Shown piece after piece: positions 27,801 through 36,775 of a stretch of 64,000 nucleotides of DNA. The notes beneath the pieces were generated by a model. It did not search any database and was not told where the DNA came from. It worked only from the letters and a program-made list of their open reading frames with translations. Positions within the stretch are counted from its first letter, which is position 1. Every line of letters starts with the position of its first letter. The position numbers were made by a program, and so were the translations under genes. The stretch spans positions 753,001-817,000 of the forward strand of contig JAXDDX010000011.1 in assembly GCA_034670405.1 (NCBI GenBank), read 5' to 3'. The DNA is from Hoplostethus atlanticus (lineage: Eukaryota; Chordata; Actinopteri; Trachichthyiformes; Trachichthyidae).

Positions 27801-30800
27801 TGCTTTTATGGCATGCAAAGACAGTGCTACCATTTTAGTAGTATGTACTCCTTAACAAAACTTTGTGCAACCCAGAAAATTGAAAAAGCCTGTGTCTAAG
27901 TGGGAATGGGTATCTTCAATGAATTTCAAACCTCATGCATGAGTTTGAGAAAAAATGTTACCAAGAGCCTTCAGTCATGTTCTTCTAACAATAGAACTAT
28001 CCTTCTATCTGTTACAGTAATGCTAGATGGTGCTATAACACAAACTGCATTCAACTACTCTTACGTTTATGAACCCATTTGAGATGTTTTTGCGATGTAC
28101 ATCTAGGTGTGGAGGTTGCTGAGGGCAGTGAGGCAAAGGCCTTTGACACCCGCTCCTTCATCATGAGTAGACCGCAACTGGAAGAACCCCGAGTCAGAAG
28201 CCAGCAGCGTCTTCAGGTCAAAGAGGATGTCCAGCCTGCTGCACCACGCACAGTCCAGGCCAGGTACACGCACAAGCACATGCTCACAGATTGTTGAATA
28301 AATTCAGATCTAGACAAAAAGTCTTTGAGTCATGAATTACTTGAGTACATTTATTCACACAAAATACTGAGCTCAGGAGAGATTCACACACATGGTATGG
28401 TATGCAGATCTCTGCCAGAGAAGCCTCTGAACAGAGATTATAAAGCTAAGCAAAGGAAAACAAGTGGGGGTAGTTTCTACACATCTGCCAAGGTCATTCT
28501 AATAGTTTGGTCTGAACAATGTGTGCTGTGTCAAAGCATCCTGGGCAAAGGCTCTCCGGTGCCCCTCATGGGACCGGCCTTCTAGTATGGTTTATACGAA
28601 TCCTGACTTAGGCCTACAGGGCCCTAAGTCAGTGCCTAGTGTCATGTACGAACTTCTGGACCAGAACGCTCTCACACATGCACACCTAATTCACTCCACA
28701 CCTAAAAGCTCCTAGACGGTATACTAAGGATACAGAATCAACACATGATACAGAATCAACACATGATACATAAATTCTTCCACACAGATCCATACATACA
28801 TGCGTACATAAGCACATACATTACAAGTGTTTGACCTCATGGCATTCACTGCATGTCATTTATACTTTTTTTGTCTTTCTTGACATTGATTTTATTTCAT
28901 CCCCCATGATCCCCCCCACTGTGGATCTTCTTTGCATCTCACTAGTAAGGACAGGGGGGACACAGTGGACTCTGCTAGCCCCAAGTTCATTGTGACACTG
29001 GATGGGGTGCCCAGCCCACTGGAGGGCCTGGTGGACTGTGACATGGAGTTGGATGATCTCAGACCACCCACAAAGGTCACTGAGGCAACTGTCCACTACA
29101 ACAGGGAATCCAAAGTCAGCGTCCATCACAGGCTGCAGGGAGGTGTCAACTTATCAGACGGTAGGCGTATTTCTAATAGTTCTCACTTGAAAAAAATGTC
29201 TAACAGATTTGGAAGTCTTGGAAACCAAATTGCAAATCCAACAAATTGATATTTTTGAGATTGGAGTTTTTTGGCGTGAATGCAGTTACAAGGACCCTGT
29301 TGCCTCACGATGAATTATTAGATGTCACGGAAATATCAGCTTAGAGGGAACATTGGCTCCCAAAGTTCAAAGTTAAATTTATTAGTACAAAAGCTTATAG
29401 CCTAATCCTAATAACTGCAGGTCCCGCAGAATGTAGGCAGTAAGCTTTTTGCGCATTGCCTCACTGTTCTGTCCAAACGATTATCCTATTTTGCTGAAAT
29501 AATTACAACACCTACAATCGATAATCTCCACGATCCTGCAGAACGTGAGAGGTATTCATATCTACTTACCAACACGCTTCCCACTAAAATTAACAGGAGT
29601 ACGTTTTAATGCCCCCACCAGATAAACATTGTCCACTTTATCTGTGTTCTCTTCCCTCTGATCACTTCATTCTTCCATCCTCTTTATCCAGAAGATGGGA
29701 TGGAAATGGAGACGGGGGAGGACGACGGTGTCCCTTTGAGGAAACACAAAGTTCTGGAGCGCTGCAAGTTCTGGCCCGTCTGTAAGAGTGGAGATGAGTG
29801 TCTGTACCATCACCCTACAACACAGTGCAAGTGAGTCGTTTGTTAATGAACTAAAAAAAGATGAAAAGCATTTTTATCACTCAAATTACTAGGATACGTT
29901 CACATGTAACGCCATAATGGTATTATGTTGAGTTTGATGTGTGAGACCAAGTGTGTAGATTTTAAGCTAAATTGCTTGAGAACTAACAGCTAATGTAGGA
30001 AGGTTTTTTAGGGGGGTGATGAAGGCAAATTAATACATTTTTATGTCTTTGTTTTTCTGTAGGACTTTTCCCAGCTGCAAGTTTGGGGATAAATGCCTTT
30101 TTGTCCATCCCAATTGTAAATATGATGCCAGGTGTACCAAGCCAGACTGCCCCTTCACTCATGTCAGTCGCAGAAGCACAGTTGCCCCTCCACCCAGACC
30201 AGGTGCAATTTCATCCTCGCTACTATTAAAGATGCCATTATAACCCCTTAGTCATTTTTATTTCATGTAGTTCTCATTGCTCATCATACGAGGAATCAAA
30301 TGGAAGGATGACACAGATTCATATTTTCTCTATTTTGTACTTCCTAGATTCATTGTACCTCTATATACTTTGTATCCCCTCAGTGACGGTTATCTATAGT
30401 TTCATCAGACTGGTGTAAAATCGTGTAGCCTGTGTTCCTGACTTGACTCTGTATGTTCACAGCAGTGCCAGCACCCCAAACTGCTAGCGTGTGTCGCTTC
30501 TTCCCAGAGTGCAAGAAGATGGACTGTCCATTTTATCATCCCAAGGTAAAACAGTTTGAACTACAGATACTGAGCTTTCATTACATAAAGGTAATTTCTA
30601 TATTTTACCAGGATTTGGGATGCAAGGAAATGTGCTTTAAGTTGTTTAGGTTGTGATGCAGGGTTGGTATTTTCATTCTCATGCTTTCACTGAGGAAGTT
30701 ATGTATTGGCATTTTTACTGCCCTACTTATTTTCTTCTTCTTATCTACAGCCTTGTCGGTTTGCTGCCCAGTGTAAACGAGCTGGATGTACCTTCTACCA

Positions 30801-31271
30801 CCCCACCACAGCCGTGCCTCCGAGACACGCTCTGAAGTGGACAAAAACTCAGAGCAGGTAAGCAGAGAGGTGTAATACCACCCACACCCACACTCACGAT
30901 GAGGGGAAAAACATAGAAGCCACATAATAAAATCCTCATCAAAGCTTAAATATTAACCAAGGGGTTTCCTTCCAAAAAATATATTTAATTGACGTTTAAT
31001 TAACCTCAGATTTTGTAGGTAATTGTTGTTTATTGTAAGCAGTGTCCCTTAGTTCAATCGGTCTGTCTCATTTTAGTATGATAATATGTGAATTCCCAAT
31101 GTATTTTTATTCAAACAAAGAAATTGTTTTTTCACAAATATCTGAATACTTCAAGAAGGAATCTTAGGATATTAGCTGTATCTAATAATCAGACATATTG
31201 AGGTTGAAATGCAATTTTGTCATTTTATTGCACTTGCATTTATTGTTTTTTTTTCTGTGTCTCACAGTTAA
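24810..31271 (+). CDS. zc3h14: zc3h14: nuclear poly(A)-binding CCCH zinc-finger protein
   Basis: Orthologue of ZC3H14/Nab2, a nuclear protein that binds poly(A) and restrains tail length. I read 17 coding exons: 24810-24845, 25234-25276, 25377-25491, 25705-25745, 25902-26073, 26233-26569, 26847-27034, 27167-27267, 27392-27544, 27699-27770, 28107-28263, 28946-29160, 29692-29830, 30063-30202, 30463-30545, 30751-30857 and 31268-31271. All have GT-AG introns and consistent phase, giving 700 residues (human about 736). Residues 1-80 form the PWI-like N-terminal fold, starting MEIGAEISKKIR. A KRK motif near 255 may be a nuclear signal, and an acidic run spans about 273-290. Five CCCH fingers lie at about 568-680: two C-x5-C-x5-C-x3-H, then three C-x5-C-x4-C-x3-H, all ligands intact. 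The last exon supplies one base plus the TAA stop. Acceptors of exons 7 and 15 are NAGNAG. Upstream non-coding exons cannot be excluded. Confidence 0.95.
25588..25622 (+). repeat. Short tandem repeat in zc3h14 intron 3
   Basis: Three copies of a 12-base AGTAATCACACT-like unit in a row, the last with one change. It lies about 85 bp upstream of the exon 4 acceptor and is not coding. Confidence 0.8.
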
Positions 31272-31444
31272 AACTTGAAGAAAGTCCAAGAACTCTCAAG
31301 ATGGAAGTATCAACGTGTGAAGATATTCCATTACAGTGTCCGTTCAGATGTTAATGTTTTATTTGTTTTTGTTTTTTTGTGAACTGATTTTTAAGAAAAG
31401 TGTTTTGTAAGTCAAACGGTCAGTTTTGCTAATGCTGTGAGTAT

Positions 31445-31450
31445 ATTAAA
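31445..31450 (+). terminator. Likely poly(A) signal of zc3h14
   Basis: ATTAAA, the common variant hexamer, lies 174 bases after the stop codon. It is followed by an A/T-rich stretch and a plausible cleavage site near 31,465-31,470. The 3' UTR before it contains a TTTG/TTTT-rich tract. Confidence 0.55.
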
Positions 31451-31479
31451 ACACTTTACATCAAGACTTGGAAAAAGCA

Positions 31480-32098
31480 TTTATTTCATGTTTGGTTAGA
31501 TGGCCCTTTCAAGGGTCGAATTAATCACTGACAGATTATTATGTTTTGTAAAAATGAATGACCAACTACATAAATTATGGTAGTTCTTGGCGGACACTCT
31601 AGGATACCGGTGGCACAGGAAAACGCACAAAATACATGCTACATAAGTCAGATGTTATAACTATAAAAATGACCATTGAACGTATATTAAAAATAATAGT
31701 TAATATTCTGTTTTCATGGTTATTCTGGTAAATTTACAAATGTGCAATTTTAGAGAATTCCATAAAATTCTCTATGTACCATATCCTTTAAGAGTAATAA
31801 CTGGATTACCTGGTTTACCTATTTCTCTTTTCTGATGGTTTGTTTGAAAAATCATTTGTTTATGAAATCAGCAGCCTACTGACGCCCATATGTGTTGTTA
31901 CTGTAAGACTACGAAGAGTATGATCAGGGATATAGAAATGGAAAAAAAACAGGCACACGTATTATAATTATATCAAAGCCACCGATGACTTCTGACGAAT
32001 CTTCATATAGACTACAAACAGTTATGTTTTATATCACGAGGGCGCCCGTCGCTATGTTCGTTTTGGTCGCTAGATAAAAAATACATTGCGCTTCCTGA
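31480..32098. other. Intergenic DNA between zc3h14 and the first 7SL gene
   Basis: AT-rich, with no exon or repeat that I recognise. The last 60 bases hold GC-richer sequence leading into the 7SL promoter. Confidence 0.5.
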
Positions 32099-32106
32099 TG
32101 ACGTCA
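32099..32106 (+). promoter_or_regulatory. ATF/CRE site upstream of 7SL copy 1
   Basis: A perfect TGACGTCA palindrome spans -49 to -42 relative to the mapped 5' end of the 7SL RNA. Human 7SL genes need an ATF/CRE element at nearly the same distance for efficient RNA polymerase III transcription, so this copy looks transcriptionally competent. Confidence 0.75.
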
Positions 32107-32147
32107 CGTTTTGAAAGACAAAAGGCCTATGAGTGTGGTTTGTTTTC

Positions 32148-32446
32148 GCCGGGCGTGGTGGCGCGCGCCTATAATCCAAGCTACCGGGAGGCTGAGGCTG
32201 GCGGATCGTTTGAGCTCAGGAGTTCTGAGCTCCAGTGGACTATGCCGATCGGGTGTCCGCGCTAAGTTCGGTATCGATATGGTGCTCCGGGGGGAGCCCG
32301 GGATCGCCAGGTCGTCTAAGGAGGGGTGCACCGGCCCAGGTCGGAAACGGAGCAGGTCAAAGCCCCCGTGCCGCTCAGTAGTGGGATCGCGCCTGTGAAT
32401 AGACGCTGTAGTGCAGCCTGAGCAATACAGCGGGACCCAGTCTTTT
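32148..32446 (+). ncRNA. rn7sl: 7SL (SRP) RNA, copy 1
   Basis: RNA scaffold of the signal recognition particle. The 5' GCCGGGCGTGGTGGCGCG start and the ATCCAAGCTACCGGGAGGCTGAGG Alu-domain segment (positions about 32,172-32,195) match vertebrate 7SL. So do the S-domain segments TATGCCGATCGGGTGTCCGC, CGGCCCAGGTCGGAAACGG and GTAGTGGGATCGCGCCTGTG. Length is 299 nt, the vertebrate norm, and it ends in a TCTTTT polymerase III stop. The GGAAAC loop of helix 8, contacted by SRP54, is intact. Open frames crossing it on both strands are not proteins. It differs from copy 2 at only a few positions, including two near the 5' end and one near 32,310. Confidence 0.97.
32441..32446 (+). terminator. RNA polymerase III terminator of 7SL copy 1
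   Basis: A TCTTTT run at the end of the RNA gives the T4 tract needed for polymerase III release. Confidence 0.7.
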
Positions 32447-32691
32447 CACGCTGTGATCGGTACATCCTCATGCCAGCACCGTTACATTTATTCTCCTCCT
32501 TTGCTAAAAGTTATACAAGAAAGCATTACACTGTGTAATGGACAACTTGTCCTGTTTCAAACGTCATAACAGCTTAGGTTCAACCGGTTGAGCGCTTGTT
32601 TATCTAGTGGGGGCTTTTCTTGTCCTACAGCGCCTCCACCCGGAGCCGAGGAGTAGTAACCATAACTTACACTAAATATTTATACTGGTGC

Positions 32692-32707
32692 CCTGCAGGG
32701 GGCGCCA
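32692..32707 (+). promoter_or_regulatory. CTCF-like binding motif
   Basis: CCTGCAGGGGGCGCCA matches about 13 of 16 positions of the vertebrate CTCF core (CCACCAGGGGGCGCTA), with the AGGGGGCGC heart exact. It lies between two polymerase III genes, a typical boundary position. Binding is inferred, not shown. Confidence 0.5.
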
Positions 32708-33203
32708 GATGAGAGGACTTTTCTCAGCTACACACCTCATCCTCAGTGGGAAAACAAGTGACCCACTGGTTAAAATGAATCTCTAGTCTGCCACACACAC
32801 GCACACACACACGGCTTTATGTGGAAGTGAGGCAGGTGGCCCAAGGTGGATATTTTCAGCTCATTTCTAATCATTGACGGTATGGGAGACTGACATACAG
32901 GAAAATATTCACTGATCTGCTCAGTTTTACAAAGGAGATAAAACTTCCCATTGTGAAGAGGCAAACCTCCCACTGTCCGTGACTGGGGTGACGAAGGCAG
33001 AGACCCTTCATCATCCACATCTCACTCCTCGCTTGATAAATGGTTTAAAGGACTCTATCTGTTGAGCAGTGTGTCAGTTTTGCATTCAGAATTGAAAGAG
33101 AAGAAATTGGTCACATTTGCAAAAATTGTTCAAAAAGCTGTTTGAATGCTGAGCAGTAGGAACCTTGCAGCTGCAACTTTCATTCCCATCGCTATGACTG
33201 GCG

Positions 33204-33210
33204 TTTAAAA
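33204..33210 (+). promoter_or_regulatory. TATA-like element upstream of 7SL copy 2
   Basis: TTTAAAA lies at -38 to -32 from the RNA 5' end. Copy 2 has no TGACGTCA at the position where copy 1 has one; only TGACTGGCG is present. The TATA-like box may substitute, but it is slightly far from the usual -30 to -25 placement. Confidence 0.35.
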
Positions 33211-33241
33211 GCCAGGAGTCCCATTAGTGCGTCTTGATCTC

Positions 33242-33540
33242 GCCGGGTGCGGTGGCGCGCGCCTATAATCCAAGCTACCGGGAGGCTGAGGCTGGCGGAT
33301 CGTTTGAGCTCAGGAGTTCTGAGCTCCAGTGGACTATGCCGATCGGGTGTCCGCGCTAAGTTCGGTATCGATATGGTGCTCCGGGGGGAGCCCGGGATCA
33401 CCAGGTCGTCTAAGGAGGGGTGCACCGGCCCAGGTCGGAAACGGAGCAGGTCAAAGCCCCCGTGCCGCTCAGTAGTGGGATCGCGCCTGTGAATAGACGC
33501 TGTAGTGCAGCCTGAGCAATACAGCGGGACCCAGTCTTTT
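33242..33540 (+). ncRNA. rn7sl: 7SL (SRP) RNA, copy 2
   Basis: Second 7SL RNA gene, 299 nt, in the same orientation with its 5' end 1,094 bp from that of copy 1. The Alu-domain and S-domain landmarks are all present and there are no indels relative to copy 1. The differences I can see are a C/T and T/C exchange in the first ten bases and a G/A change in the helix 6 region (GGGATCACC against GGGATCGCC). Full-length, gap-free preservation with conserved immediate 3' flank argues for gene duplication rather than a retrotransposed pseudogene: there is no A-tail. Its upstream sequence is unlike that of copy 1, so relative expression is uncertain. Confidence 0.95.
33535..33540 (+). terminator. RNA polymerase III terminator of 7SL copy 2
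   Basis: The same TCTTTT run as in copy 1, followed by the shared CACGCTGTGATCGGTACATC flank. Confidence 0.7.
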
Positions 33541-33606
33541 CACGCTGTGATCGGTACATCCTCATGCCAGCAGCGTTACATTTATTCTCCTCCTTTGCTA
33601 AAAGTC

Positions 33607-36473
33607 AGCCTTTTAAATAGACAACGCACAGTGTGCACTATTGACTACTACTTTTACATAACATAACATAACAGTTTAGATTGAACCTGCTCAGCGCTTG
33701 TTTATGTACATATTGCTATGAGAAACCTTCATAACCTACTAATGGCTTGCTCGTCCTACACCGCCTCCAACTGGCATGGAGGAGTATTAATTCCTTTTCA
33801 GAAGAATTATGAGTGTGCTTGCATCAGCAAGGCACTCTACTGGCTGTCAAATGTGACCCTGGCTGTCTTTCACAATGTCCAGACACCAGAGACTCAGTTT
33901 AAAACCATTTTTAAGCTGAAGCAAGCACACACATTTTCTTCAGAAAATGTAACCTTTTCTAGTTTTCCTTGTTGCCCTGCACCTGCTGAACCATCCTGTT
34001 CATCATCATTGGTCTTCCCACGATGAACTAGTTCTTCCTCTGACAGAAGGTCACATTATAAAATACACAAAAATACACCATAAGGAGGTATGTTATCCAA
34101 CAGCAGTGTTATATCATGTAAACAGATCTTTATGTCATGAGAAATATGACATTCTGCACCACAAAATATACATATGAAAAAACTATGATTCAAAATTGCC
34201 GTGCTTACAGTGAAGTTTGACCTTTGCTGTTATTTCTCAAATCTCTGAGTAGTGATGTGGATAACTGATAGGGTGAAGGGTTAAACTAATTCCAGCTCAC
34301 CATCTCAATACCGTTGACCTATTACATGGCAGTTCCAGCTCTAACCATAGTGATTATACAAACGATTTCATAACAGAGACACTGGGATGAGACAATGTGA
34401 GATGTTGGGCAAAAACATTAGAGTCTTGATTTAAGATTTTAAAGATTGTACACATCCACATTTAGATAACATTGAAACATGAATGGCTTTTGGGTTAAAC
34501 TCAATGTTTATCTGTGTTCAACATAATTACATTGACAATGTTTGAACAGGTCATACGTTGTAACCGTTGCAATCCCCGTTCAAATGACCTATAAGTGTCT
34601 TCATTGTTCTTTGCTTTCCTTCAATAATTTTGTCGTTGAAACCTCCCACAGCCATTTCCAAGGAACAGATACCACAAATGGGTGCATCTTACTTTGTTCT
34701 ATAGAGAACAGGCTCATTGAGGAATCTTGAGGGGATTTTGCAAGCGAAACTCAGGAGAGGCCTTTAGCTGATAGCTTCCCTGAGGAACCTAGGTGGCATC
34801 AATAATAAAAGCAAATAATTTAAGATATCCTTACATGGTTGAAATTCATTTAAACGACATGTATCATCTGTTACTCCCTACATGTCTTTACTTTTAGTCT
34901 ACCACAATTATATGTCCTCTACGTCAACACATTTACAGTGCAGCTGCTAGACTCCATCACAAATCCACCTACTGTGTTCACTTATAACATGAGCAACACA
35001 TGTATAAAATGATTCTTGAAAAAATGTCAACACATCAAAAATGTACAAAATATGTTGGTATGCTCTGTCCACTATTATTTGGTCTCTCAATGGACCCCGA
35101 GGGAGTTTCAGAGAACATTTAGGAGAACCTTTTGCATCTTTTAGGCACCCAAAGATTCTTTAAGGTTCTTCTCAAGCCAGAAAGTGGGCCATGCTAAGTC
35201 AAAGCTCCATACTCGCTTTTTTGAGCTGTCTGTACATGTATTGTGTCTGGGTCCTAGTTAAGGCAGAATTTAGCTAATCTGCTTCTCTCTTTTCTTTTTT
35301 CATGCTTGACTGTTTTGGACAGCGTTAAATGCCAAGTATTAGAAACGTCTGCCCTTGTCCAAGCTCTTCAAAATTCCTGTGATGGTGGAACATGTTTTTG
35401 TGTGGGAGGGCTGTTCTGCCAAGCAAAGCTGTTTTGGTCCTGATTTTTTTGTATTTCTCACAAGAAAATCTTGTTCTTGCGCCACCAAATGCTACCTTGT
35501 GATAATTTGGGGGAAAACAAGTAATACAAGAAATAACAACTTTTAACATTTATGTGCATTTATTGGGCACATAAATATTTTCAAGTAGCAGCAAACCCTT
35601 TGCAAAGTCAAGAGCATCTGAACACAAAAATAAACTCGCTGCCAGTGTAGTATTTACTTCCAGTGTTTACATTCAATGAATATTTGGAACAGTTTCATTA
35701 AATTGCAAATTTGCTTGAAGGTGCCCTAGCTTCAACGTCTTTACTTTACATGCACATGTAGAGTTTAAGACATAGAGGAAATTCTGGGCTGGGGTGTCGG
35801 GGAGCCCCTTGAGCGTTTCTCATTACCCAAGTCCTTGACATTGCTTCAGCTCATTGCAGCTGGTGTGATGCAAGAAATGCGCCATAGAATAGTACAGTGG
35901 TGGAAAGCACCAAGAAGCAATGTGCAAATATGCAGAACCCAGTCATCCATGTGGAGTTTCTCCCTCTACATGGGATGCGCTGTCTCTTGGGGGTTTAGTC
36001 GAAACTCCCAAGACCCCTCTAAGACACACACACACACACACACCCACACACACCCACACACATGCTTGTGAAGAGAATCATGTAGCAAGGTCTCTATCGT
36101 CTATCATTTAGGAGAAAATTCCTCCTATAATTTCTGTATTTTTGATTGTGCAGCTGCTGAACCTAACAATTTTTGGTAAACAGTAATTCCATATAACAAT
36201 GAATTTCTTGGACCTACTGAATCAGTATTTATCGCATACTGTGTGTGGGGTTGACATATGTGTAATATATTTATTGAGAATGTAACTTAAACCCTGCCCC
36301 AGTAATCAATATGGTCTTTTTCTGGGGTTTACAAGATTACCTTATGTGCTTTGCTGTAAACTTTCCATAAACATGTGACTTCCAGTCTAATGTAACTTAC
36401 CCTGGTTCTTACCAGAAGCCACATCAGATACAGCTAATTAGGCAGACAGCGAGACTCACAGTGTATGTGTGTC
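33607..36473. other. Intergenic DNA between 7SL copy 2 and batf
   Basis: No exon is recognised. In particular I see no jdp2, which precedes BATF in mammals. Contents are AT-rich unique sequence, a (CA)n run at 36,023-36,062 and the flank duplicated from the 7SL unit up to about 33,795. Distal promoter elements of batf could lie here. Confidence 0.5.
36023..36062. repeat. (CA)n microsatellite
   Basis: CA dinucleotide run with two CCCACA interruptions. Confidence 0.9.
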
Positions 36474-36564
<91 letters not shown>

Positions 36565-36642
36565 GAGCGAGAGAGCATGAGCGAGAGAGTGAAAGAAAAG
36601 GAGGAGTGAGAGAAAGGGAAAGAAAAGAGAGGGAGAAAAAGA
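36474..36642 (+). repeat. (GA)n polypurine tract upstream of batf
   Basis: About 170 bases almost free of pyrimidines on the plus strand: a GA run of roughly 60 bases, then interrupted GA, then AAAGG-rich sequence. It ends 134 bp before the batf start codon and probably lies in the promoter or 5' UTR. Reading frames through it give Arg/Glu or Ser/Leu repeats and are not genes. Confidence 0.9.
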
Positions 36643-36775
36643 ATCATTACTCATTAAGTGACGAGCCAAGTTCTCCTCAACACTCGTTCTGGTACATAGA
36701 CTCACACACGCACACACTCAAAAACACAAAGCAGAAGTGGAGAAAGACAAGGGGTTTCAGGCGCCACATTTGGCT

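Larger units (their letters stand above)
32447..33241. other. Spacer between the two 7SL genes
   Basis: The first about 67 bases after copy 1 are nearly identical to those after copy 2. A further block at about 32,566-32,660 resembles 33,665-33,795, so the duplicated unit extends past the RNA. A CTCF-like motif lies at 32,692-32,707. The remainder, including a short CA run near 32,795-32,812, is unlike the region upstream of copy 1. Confidence 0.7.

Noticed and set aside
32104..33492. Open frames of 75-95 codons on both strands, repeated twice almost unchanged
   Set aside because: They lie on the two 7SL RNA genes; the similarity reflects RNA conservation, not a protein family.
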